Shown in pieces: positions 46,401-58,400 of a DNA stretch of 64,000 nt. Source of the stretch: Branchiostoma belcheri (taxonomy: Eukaryota; Chordata; Leptocardii; Amphioxiformes; Branchiostomatidae); the NCBI RefSeq assembly GCF_001625305.1, contig NW_017803780.1:1-64000 (forward strand). Direction: 5' to 3'. Position 1 is the first letter of the stretch, and each line of letters begins with the position of its first letter. Below the pieces are notes generated by a model. The model searched no databases and was not told the origin of the DNA. It was given only the letters and a program-made list of their open reading frames with translations. Position numbers and translations under genes: made by a program.

Positions 46401-49400
46401 AAATATTGTGATATGAATTATGGAAGAGAAAAGGTTTTTTGTTGTTGTAAGGCCACACCAATTTAATTTGTTGGTTCTCGGATTCGCCTCTTCGTTTTTT
46501 TCTGATTTGCAAAAAAAAAAAAATTTGATTCTGGTCCTGAATCAACTGAAAAATGCTCATGTTTTGCCCCCAACAGTTGAGGAAAGTCCTTTTCTTCCTA
46601 GTTGTTACAGTTTTCCCATCTATCATTGCAGTGGTTTGATTAAAAGTTCAAAATTCAATGTTTAAATTTTAACCCAGCCTTTTGTGTTGACTTCATGGCT
46701 CATTCCATAGCATTTAAGTCTATAATAGGATGCCTAGACCTTTTTTTATTTTAATTTTTTTGGCCCTGTCGCTTCATATTTTTTCTGAAAAAATCCGAAA
46801 ACCAACAAATTAAATTGGTGTGGCCTAATGAATATAAAAGCAGTATCTACTAGTGTCTTGTTTTGAATTAAATGCAATAGTGTTATCTATTTAATGTTGA
46901 AAAATGCAACTTTATGAGAGATTTGTTTCATTTATTGTATCCTGCAGAAGCGTAAGAGTTCCCAAATGTATACAGTTTTACTGTAGTTTCGTAACATCAT
47001 CTTAGATTGCGATGTTATGTTATAGGAAGCTGAAAATGATAGCTCTTGCTGAAAGAGCAGGCACAGCTCATCAGGATGGTATTGCTCTTTCCCCCACAAG
47101 AGGGCCTGCATGCCCTTTTTCGTGAGGGGTAATCAGGCCTTTTTAGTCTAGAGTAATCTGTAGGCAGCCTCCCCAAAAATCAACGTAATTCGTAATAGAA
47201 CATTAACTGCAAAGCGTAAAGTCGTAATCAGCTCTGAGGCTTTAATGTAATTTGTAATTGGCGCAAAAATTTTTCGTGATTCATATTCTCTACCCCCCCA
47301 TGCAGACCCTCCCACAAGGGTTTTGTGTCTGTAATTCAGGAACTAGGATTCATCACAGGCTTTCTGGGAAGGGTGACCCCAAAGGTCGAAAAGGTTGTAG
47401 GTCATGTTCTGTGACTGCAATGATTCCCATGTGTAAAAAGGAAGGGGCCTGGCTAGGAGTCAATTATTCATACTAACTCCCATGGTTTTGATAAATCACA
47501 GGCTTTATGCAGGAGGCTTTGTGAAAATTCATATCATGCATACATACATAAACAATAAAGAACAGTATGTATACTTGCTATTATAGCCTTTTGAAATGAA
47601 TCTACTGATGATATTTCTGTCCTACCTAAAACCTCTGCTTTCTAATCTGATCTAGTTGGAGAAAACCAAGTTACTCAGAAACCCGCAAGATGTAAAATCT
47701 GATAGAGTAGACAGTCTGACATGGCAAGGGCAGATTACAAACCTGATTGTAGACTAACAAATGCTGTCAGGCAGGATGGAATACAAAGTGCTTGAGGATG
47801 ACCTTGTGTGGCCCTGTTTTGTAACTGACCTGTGCCCCTGGTCTGTTTCAGGTCAGAAGACCTGCCTGCACCTCCATGGAGTGTTTCCGTACATCTACGT
47901 CCCCTATGACGGGCCTCCGGAGGCTGAACGCCACCTCAGGCAGTTTGCTAGCAGCATCGACCGAGCGCTGAACGTGGCGTTAGGCAGAGCCTCCTCTACT
48001 ACACAGCATGTCTTCAAGATATCTCTTGTTAGTGGGATGTAAGTATCTTCCATTATGTAAGAGTTACATGTATTATCACAAGCACAGTTGCCTTTGTGCA
48101 TGTGTGTTAAACTTTAACTACAAAATTTACAGTCAAAATAGGTTGTCCACTTTATTGCTTTTGGATGGTATGTAAATGATATTGATGCAGAAAAGTTAAA
48201 AGGTAATGTTTAGTATCTAAGTAGTAAATGATATTTTAAATGAAAGTTGCAATATCACAACAATATTTTTCTTTCTTAAAGACAACATGCAACTTGTGTT
48301 TTGTGACGTCTTTATCAATTGTTTTCTGGGTACTAAGAAGTAGTCGAATACAAGTTATGTGTTTGCATCAATTTGTTTCTTTTTTTCACTCTTCTAGGCC
48401 ATACTATGGTTACCATGAAAAAGAGCAACAATTTATGAAGATCTATTTCTACAATCCATTCATGGTGAAAAAGTGAGTGTCCCCGTTTCTTTCTGTTACC
48501 TTCATAGTGCATCATGTACTTGTATACTTGCATAACCATGCCATGCTCTCTTGTCTATGCTTTTGGTTTACTGGAGAGATAGTTACATGTATTTCAAAAT
48601 GGACTCAATAATGGAGCTGTCCCACTCACCACATGTTCTTCACCTTCAAGTGCAATTTGCAAATTTCTGACTGTTGATAGATGAAATTACAAAGATTGTG
48701 GGTTTCCCAGGGGAAATAACTACTACATACTCAAGGGGACCTTCTTTGCTTCTGCTCCTTGGCAAATAAAGTTGGATGATTATGTGTAGCATTATCATGT
48801 GTGCAGATGAACAGGCACGTGGCTTCACTATAATATATTGTAGTATTTTTTTGCAATGTCGAGATAGATTTGTTTTGTGACAGTGCAAGGGAAACTGTGA
48901 TATTAGCTAGACGTATTAATATTTAAAATCATGAAACAAATGAATAAGTGTATTACTTTATATACATACGTTTCTCCTACCTACAGGGCAGTGGACCTGT
49001 TACAGGGAGGGGCTGTAATGAACAAGCCCTACCAGCCCCATGAGGCCCATATCCCCTTCCTGCTGCAGTTCTTCATAGATTACAACCTGTATGGGATGAA
49101 CTACATCAACCTGGGAGCTGTCAAGTTCCGTAGACCTAAGGAGGATGGTAAAATGATGTGTTTAATGCCTTCAGATAGCGCAGATTATGAAAAATTTAAA
49201 CTGTTCTCCAACTCATAAATTTCACTCACCGAAATTTTTGACTGAATCACTCAGTCTTCCTCAGCTATCTGACCCAAATGCTGTGGACACATGATTTTTC
49301 CCATGTGTGACGTCAGCAAAGAGTCAAAGGTTGTCTGAAGAATTTTTTTTGTATCTTAACATACATGCAGTGGGGTAAACTTTCAACATTTTACTGTACC

Positions 49401-52400
49401 AAATGCAAATGCAAATACATGAAGCTTACGATGCTAGAATTAAAAGTATTTTTCTTTGTTACAGTTAATCAACCAGTTGGAGACAACCAACCGTTATCGC
49501 AAAAGAGCAGCCAATCAAGCAGCAGCTCTCTTCCATGCAGCCAGCCAATCAGAAGCCCTTGTTCAAATGTTCCTCCAGAGAGTCCTGCCACCCCCTCTAT
49601 GCCATCCCTAATGAGATCATCCAGTTGCCATGCCAACACTCCCACCCGTCAGGTGTGGGAGATGGAAAATGTACCCAGGTATGTTGGTGATTCTACCTGT
49701 CATGAGATGGAATATGGAGAAGAATAGCCCAACCTATAAAAATGTAGGAATGTAGAAAACGAAAGAAGTAAGAACTTGAAAATGAAAAGAAAGAGATGCT
49801 GTGGTTCTTGCTGTAGTGGCTAAAAGTCTTGTAGTCTTGTACACATTCAGAAAAATATGTCCACATTCTAATCTGCTTGTAATTGATAATTTTGTTTCCT
49901 GAGAAAAGAAGAAGAATCTTTAAGTTAGTACATTCCTGTCAAGTCAATTTAACATGTTGCCACTTTATTCTTAGCCTGGTGCTCATCCTACTTTAGCTCC
50001 TGTTCACTCCTCTGATCACATCCCTTGCACTGTGGCATCATAGTTACAGCAGCATCTTACTGTCATTGAGGGAAGTGTTAAATAGTAAACTGTCAATAGA
50101 CTGCTTGATTCAGTGCACAAAAGGCCAGTGTTTGGGCTGTTTGTCTTGGTTTCTCTCTGTGGTGTTTGAAACACATGCGTTGTTGGACTCCTTCTATCAC
50201 CATGGTTACCACTGTCCTTGCTGAGCTGTGATTGGCTGTTGAATGGAAGCACCAATGACAGTGTATATTTGGATCCTGATGCTGTAGAGAAAAGAAAATT
50301 CTTGGCCATTTAGCGATACTGTAGTGCAAATCATCAGGATGCAGCATATTATGTTCAGTTCATGTCATCAGTTGAAAGCTGTTGTTTCTGTTTGTGTGTA
50401 CAGTTCTCTGCTGCTGGAGGCTGAGGTGGTGAGACAGAGTACGTGTGAGTTAGAGGTAGATGCTGTGGCCCCTGATATCCTCAACAGGCTGGAGATACAA
50501 GGTGAGCCAGCATTCTGTTCTGTCAATGTAAAGAGAGGTGTATTAAAGAACTCCAAGACGAGATCTTAATCAGGTTGATGAAGAGACAGAGTACGTCTCA
50601 AAAGCTCCCCAGCATAGCTGAACTTTTGTTGTGTGTTTATGTATAAATATTTTGTCAAAAGAACTTGACAGTGTAGTACCAGAAATTACAATATACTTGT
50701 ACAGTAGTTGTTTTCTGAAACATACCAAAAGCCTCCTTTCATGAATTTACAGTATTTTTTCATTCATGTTTTGGTATTCATCTGTTACAGCCAACATTGG
50801 AACAAATCCCGGACTGGCTGCCATTTGGGAGGACGAGAAACAGCGTAGGAGAGAAGCAGGAGAATCCTCACAAATAGAGCCACCTCCCTCACAAGGTTCG
50901 TGTCAGACGATGGAAAAAGCATCCTTTTGAACCTACCTGTAACCTCTGGCGTCTTACTGTGATTGATGACTGCATACTGTAAGATTTGATGTCATTTAAA
51001 AAAATGTTTGGTATGACAATTTGCAAGCAGTTTAAGTCATGTAAGGCATACTGATTATATTTTTTTTCGTCACAGAGAGGCCCGATGTCCAGCCAACAGA
51101 GAGTGACCTCCAGTTGAGAGAACGGATTAGGGAGATAGTAGAAGAGCAGGAATCCCTCTTGTAAGCAGTTTGAATCACAAAATATAAATCGTGATTAACC
51201 TGTGTGGTACATGCATACTTTTAGCACCATCTAAGTGAATCTAAACTTGTCAATATTATATAAGACCTTTCTGATTACTCACGTGTAACAAAATAGTGTC
51301 CTTTCTGAATGTTGTTTGTTTGTTTGTTTGTTACAGAAAAAGCCAGTTGGAGAGATTACATGAGAGCCAAGCCATGTCGGATGATTCAGACTCCAGTCCT
51401 GTGCAATCTAGTCTGACTCCGTCTTGCTCTGTGGAACTACACTTCTCTCAGATAGAAGGTAACAATTCGCTCTTCATACTATGCATTAGTACATGTACAC
51501 CTTTGCTTTCGCATTGGCATTTTAGAAGTCTTCCAAGCTATGAAATAATTTTTTTCCCGTTTATTAAAGAAATGTTACATATAGATATATGTACATACAA
51601 AGAAAAAACGTGTGGCAAGCCCCCCTGTACTATTTCCAATAATACATACTTGAGGTGTGAAAAAGTCATGTTACAAAGAATGTTCTTCAAGCTATGAAAT
51701 AATGCCATTAATACAATACTAGTCAATAGAGTGCCTACATCCATTTAGTAATCGCTAGTTTAGAAGCAGAAAATATGTATTTGTATTGAAAGAAAAATAT
51801 TCACTAGACATGGCTAAAATGATCCTGAAAGATTGGTACACGTATTCCTTCAGGTACAATAACATCTTCTCTTCATAAAGTCTTATTTTTTCCTCTAGAC
51901 AATCCAGATTCATCCCAGCAGATGGGAGATAGTGAAGATGAGCCCATAGTTGATGAGGATGCTGTTCAGTCTGTAGTAGAGATGAGTCAAAGCTTCTCAG
52001 AGTCAGGCAAAGAAGCCTCCCAAATGCAGTGTAAGTTAATCCATGGAATTTTGAATCATAAATGCCAAGTCTACTTAACATACATTTAGGTATTAAGTTT
52101 AAGCCTTGTTATTTGTAGTTAATCAAGCAGAAAGCCTCCAAGAAAATGTCAAACCATATTAACGCAAACCTGTTTTTAAATGATTATTGTAAGCTTTATA
52201 AACTGTCAGTGTTCTCAATTCAATTCTTTATTAACATATCAACTTTGCAGACATACATTAAATGAAATTGGATTGGATTACTTGTTGACATTCAAAAACA
52301 AGTAAAAGATTTAGAGTATATGTCCCCAGCAATAGGTTAAGCATACTAAAGAAAAAAAATTCCCTCTGATGTTTCAGTAAATAGCCAGGATCGGTCCCTG

Positions 52401-55400
52401 GCCAACCTTCTGGCAGGCCTGGCTGATGACTCCATAGCATCACCGTCCCTGGTGAGCCAATCACAGTGCGGTAACCGTAGCGATGAGGAGGAGGCGGAGC
52501 ATCAGTCTGAGGAGGAGGCAGAGGAAGAGGAGAGCATCCTGATGTCTCAGAAATGGGATGACGGGGATGCCCAGGATGAAGAGCAGGGGCAGGAAAGGTA
52601 AAGACTGCTGCTATTTCAAGTCTCAGTATTCCTGGATTTTCTACTGATAACTTAACCACACTTCTTGGATGCACTGCCACAAGACAATTTAAATTTCTGC
52701 ACCAAACATGTTGTAGACTGTTAAAATGGACTAGATAAGTTATGTTATGCTTCTTGGATGCACTGCTACAAGACAATTTAATTATCTGCACCCAACATGT
52801 TCTAGACTGTTAATGTAGCATTTCATAGTCAGTGGGATACTGTAAATGCATTTTTGTTCGTCAGGGATTTAACTTCGCGGTTTTCGCGAAGAGCCTTGCT
52901 TCGTGAAGTCATGTCCCTCGCGAACTGTATACCGTATCGCTACACTCCCGTCTTCCAGGTTTCCATGTAACGTTACGTTACTACTACCCATAGAGCCAAG
53001 TATAACTATCCGTATTGTCTCAGCAGAAATAGACACAAATAAAAGTAGACCTGTCCAGTTCTTCAAGAAATAGAATATTTCTGCGCTATTGTTGAGTATC
53101 AGAATTATTTATACTGATAAAAATTACAGCGAGACACCGAATCCAGTGTCAGGCCAATTTTTGTCAACTGCGTACAAGAAATCTTAGCGTGCACGTCGCG
53201 GGGCCGCTTGCGACAGGAATACGGCTAAAATGCAGGCACATCCACAAATATTTTGATCAAAAACATAATTGCTGGGATTTGAAATGTTACTGGGTTCTCC
53301 TTAGCGGGAGTTGTATTTTGTTTTGGTTGGTAAAACGGAGGGTAAAAATGCTAAAAATTTAGCGTGGGTACGACGAACCCACGCCGAGGTCCGTATACTT
53401 CCGGTTTGCAAAATCACGCCGAAAACACCAAAAATCCCCATAGAAATATACATTTTCCCGAAAGATTCTTGGAACTATGCATTACTTCACTAGAAGATCG
53501 ATGTGTAGTTTTGGAAAAAGCGTTTTAGCGCTTATATTAAAACAAAGAAAATTTGTTTACATCGCGTCGGCCCGCTTGTATGTTACCGCGGCGAGCTGCT
53601 CCGACTGACGCACAACCAATCAGAGACGCGAAATGCGGGCACGTGACGCGAGATTTGCATACCGTCAAAATTTATGCAGCTAGCTGAGAAAGCCAGGAGC
53701 GGGGCATGAAACTAATTTTTGTGTCAAATCAGCGCCGTATTTCAAGAGATAAATGCCGGGAAACAAGATTTTCCTGCTTTTGAAAATGTATTTTACAAGT
53801 TCATCTTTGAATATCCGAGTAAAAATCTAACCGTTCGATGCCTGGTCCTTCGGTACGATACAGATCCCGTGTGATTCTCAGCACGAGCCATCGGTATGAA
53901 TTTTTAACTGCAACCAAATCACTGTTACTCTGTACTAAAGTAGCGTTTTGTTAAAAGATTCCATAGCCGGCAATTTTGTGTGACAAAAGAAAAATATTGG
54001 GACTTCAGTATTATCAAATATGGGGGATTTCCGGGGCCAGGTAACACTGTTGGGCCGGGTAAACCCATGGAAAGGGGGGGGGGGGCGGGGAAGTCGGCAT
54101 TCCCTTTTGTATTTGGTTCTGCTGTATAGCGAACTAAAATCCCTCGCGAACTCTCTATTTGCTCCGCTGCGCGAAATTTAGTCCTCGCGAACATAAATGC
54201 ATTTACAGTACCTCAATTCTTGGCTGATAACTCTGATATTTGAAGGCATGACTGTTTCTTGTTCTTTCCTGGGCTGGTATTAGATACATGTATAATAGTC
54301 GCTACCAACTGGGTCTATAGGCGCTACCAGGGGTCTAGACTTTTAGCCGAGCGGTTGGAGCGTCAGCATGTGGACTGGTGCCCGGGTTTGGTCGTGAGTT
54401 CTAACCCCGGCCTGGGACCAGGGTTTTTTTATCTGTTTCTACTGGCTCCTCCTATTTCTTACAGTGGTTCCCACACAGGCCCTGGGAGTATTGGCAAAGA
54501 GTGCCGCTCCAGGGATGTCAAATTCAGAAGAGTCGNNNNNNNNNNNNNNNNNNNNTGAAAGGGGGGGGGGCGGAAGTCGGCATTCCCTTTTGTATTTGGT
54601 TCTGCTGTATAGCGAACTAAAATCCCTCGCGAACTCTCTATTTGCTCCGCTGCGCGAAATTTAGTCCTCGCGAACATAAATGCATTTACAGTACCTGTGT
54701 TGATCACAAGACTAAAATGTTCATATGTAAGGCATACAAACTAAGGTCTCTCCCCATTAGCGATCATGAGCAGATGTTTGTCTCTGCATGTTGGTTTTCT
54801 GTGTTTTACATGTATGCCATTCTCCTTAACAAAAAAGGATTATATATTAATCGGTTTTGTGTTTAGCCCAATGGCATTTGACCTGGAAGGGATGGAGAGT
54901 TCCTTTAACAGTTCTCAGTGGGTGGATGTGGAGGACACCATCCCTCAAGTGGACGGCAGTGCAGATGAGAAACCTGGTAAGGGTTAAATGTTATATCTGA
55001 AATATCCTGATAATTCTTGATAAAAAGATGGTAAGACAATGCCCTAGTAACAATTAATAAAGTAATGCAATGCCCTAATAACAATTAGTAAAGTAAAATT
55101 CATAAGTTATTAAGTCTAAATTACATGTAGATTAACTGTCGAACCTCTTCCAAAAAATTGTCTTATACATGTACAGACGTGTACATATAAATTGAAGGAT
55201 TGGTCAGTTATGCATGTTTTCCTAATTGTTTACAGGATGTTTAGAAATAAAACTTTTGGTCCAACACAAAAATTCTCTCACCTAGAGCTTTCGACCAGTC
55301 ACTCTGGTCTTCCTCAGTAGACTGACCCAGTGAAGCTTGTCACATGGCTTCTTTGAAGTGTGACATCAACACTGGGTCTACCAGATACCTTTGACCCAGT

Positions 55401-58400
55401 GTTGACGGCACACTTCAAAGAGGCCACGTGACAAGCTTCACTGGGTCAGTCTACTGAGGAAGACCAGAGTGACTGAGAATTTTTTGTGTTGGACCAAAAG
55501 TTTTAACTTTAAACATGTAACTACCAACACAGATGAACTTTCATGATTGTTTACAGGATGTCCCTCTTTTACAGCTGAAATGCCCATAAGGAAAAGACTG
55601 GGCAACACGAGGATCACCAAAATCCGCCGGCCTGAATCTCAGGACACCAAAAACTACCTCTTGAACATTACTTCCCCCATCAAGTCGGCAAACTGTACCG
55701 GCAACCACTGTGATCCAGCCAAGCAACTGAAAATATCCATGGAGAAACTAGAAAACTCTTCAGCGAAGAAGACAAAGGGAAATCTCATAGAGAAAACACG
55801 TCAGCCCATACCATTTGCTTCCAATGACAGCCTGTATAAAGTAAAAGAGTCAAAGATAACGTTACACAACAACTTGAAGGCAAATGTAGTAGAGAAACCC
55901 AAATCGGCTCTACAATCGGTCTCCAACGACAGCCTGTATAAAGTGAAAGAGTCGAAGATAACGCTGCACAACAGCACGATAGTTGTGGAGAACAGTCACT
56001 GCAGCAAAGTGGAAGACGCCAGGCCACATATTTTCATGGACACTGTCACGTCGTTAATGAACGTGGAACACCCTGGGGATGGCAGGAGCGTAGAAATGTC
56101 GCTGAAACAAGACGGAGTCAACGAACTGGCTAACCTCACTGTGACTCCAGACATGAGCGACTTTTTTCCGGCAACTATGACTTGTGGAAAACTGCGTAAG
56201 AGTTCCAAGGAAAAGAAGTGCAAGTCCTCATCCACAGGAGGAGTGAGAAAGAGTACACGTGTCAGGAAGATTAAAAAGGATGAAGACATGGAATCCTTGG
56301 GTGATGACAGTCCTACGGAGGACAGCGATTACGGTGAAGAAACATGGAAGGATAGAAGCAGCAGACGGAGCTCTACAGCGCAACAGGGAACTAGAAAAAG
56401 CACACGTGTCAGGAGAGCTAAACACGACGAAGACATGGAGTCTTTAGGCAGCGATTCAGAAGAAATGAGTTACGATGAAACAGAAGAAGACAGTGAGGAG
56501 GAGGAAGAGGAGGAGGAAGGTAGAAAAAGGAGCTCCAGAAACTGTTCTAGTTATGGTAAAAGGAAGAGAATGTCTTCTTTGCAGAAAGATTCCAAAAGGT
56601 GGAGAGAGGACTCCCTATACAGGATGAAAAATTACACCCTCCGCGAGCAGAAAAAAGCAGTGAGTTACAACGAGGAGGACAACTTTGCGGACGTGTTTGA
56701 GGTGAGCTCAGAGGAAAGCCTCTTTGAGGAGGTTGAAGAGGAAGACAGGTACATAGAAAAGAAGATGGCGACGTTCGACGAAGAGACATACACGTTCAAA
56801 AAGAAAAGAAAAATGCCAACAAGATCTAAAACAACACCCAGATCCCGACCAAAACAAGTGGAATCTCGGAGGTCGTCCAGTGAAGACTCCAGCGAAGGCC
56901 CGGTACAGATAATCAATATAATAGTGAACAGGTTTAAGGGTCAAAAGGAGCTGAGGGTAAAACTAAGGAGAATACAGTGTGAAGACAAGGTTCACCTTAC
57001 CCCAGACACGCTGAAACGGTTAGAAAATCCAGAAAGTCCACCACCACCTGAACCAGAACAACCGGAGAGCGATGAAATGGAAACGGAGAGTGCAATTTGC
57101 GCCTCATGTTCAGTAGCCCGCGTGGAGGACTGCGAGTCAGACAGTTGTATCGTAGGAGGAGAGACTCGGAGACAAAAACGAGAGATGGAAGAAAAAAGAC
57201 AAGAAGAAACCGTTGTCGAGAAAACCGTGCATGTTGAAAACAACGTCATGCCTTCTACGTCCACTTTCTCCGGGTTCCCCTTCCGTGAAAACATGCTGAA
57301 TTTCCTCAACTGGGACAAGAGAGGGACGAGTGAAAAACTGAACAGACTCGGGCGGTCGATGAAGGAAGAGGAAGAACTGTGGAACCAGAAGGTCCGTGAG
57401 AGGAGGAAAGGACAGCAGAAGATATCCAAGGGTGGGAGGAAGAAGAAGCCAAAGCCGGAGGATCAAGTAAAGGATCCTGATAACACAGTAGCTCCTGCTG
57501 CAGTGGATGTGAAACCCCCTGTACCTACAGCATCAGACACACCAGCCCCAGTCATAACTCCATTGGTACCAGTTAAGATGCCGGCAGAGCCAGCAAAACC
57601 ACCAACAGTCCCAGAGACACCCACTCCAGTAGCTAAAACCAAATCCTCTCCATCAGGGAAGAAGAAGGGTAGCAACTCATCAGCTAAGCCTAAAACTGCA
57701 AATGCATCAACAAAGAACAAATCATCTAGTTCATCTCCCAAGGCCAAAGCCAAAAAGTCCGGTGCAGCAAAAAAGGCAGGCACACCCCCGTCAACAATGT
57801 TCAGTCCAGTCACTGATGACAGTAAAGTCAAGTACAAAGACGCTATGTACAACATGGCTTACTTTTCCTCTACTGAATCAGAGAAGAGTTCGGGTTCACC
57901 TCCAAAATGCTGGTCTCCAAGTGCCAAGAAAGTTCCTGTTGGTTTTGGAGGGTCCAATGCAGAGGAATCCTTGCTGAATGACTTGGAAGACTGTTTGTTT
58001 GACAATGAAACTGGTGATGATACTAAGGTAGACAGGGACAGCATGCTGAAGGAAATACAACAGTTTGAAAAGACAGAGTCGTTTGATGACTCCTATGAAG
58101 ATCTGGAATACATTGACAGTATCATAAAATTCTGTAGTCAGGATACAGGAGAACAAGGAGAGGAGCGAAAGAAGCCACAGAGGGATGGAACTGGGAAGGC
58201 ACCATCACAGGCTATGCAAAGCTTAGCAGCCATGCAAGTTAAAGACTCAATGTGTTACAACAAGTTAGGCAGTGAAGGCAATGCTGAGATGAGAAGTGTT
58301 GCGACTGTGAGTCCAGCACCTAGTTCTGACCACAGTCAAATAGGACAGCTGTCAACGTCGCCCGCAAACTCCTCTTCAAGTGGAAGCAGACCGTTGTCAA

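Larger units (their letters stand above)
34543..47851. other. REV3L intron 1
   Basis: 13.3 kb with no supported gene. It holds an hAT-type element (37820-38173), a TAGCCTGGGT MITE (41997-42114), an N gap (43203-43271), an imperfect TIR element (44592-44840) and a Harbinger-type element (46451-46825). A unique stretch at 37555-37760 is rich in homeobox-like sites. The rest is AT-rich and featureless. Confidence 0.6.

Noticed and set aside
54344..54415. Functional tRNA gene
   Set aside because: A and B boxes are present but the stems do not pair well and a SINE-like body follows.
55547..55556. ATG at 55547 as an alternative REV3L start
   Set aside because: It lies in the acceptor tract of exon 13; the upstream exons join in frame at 55557.
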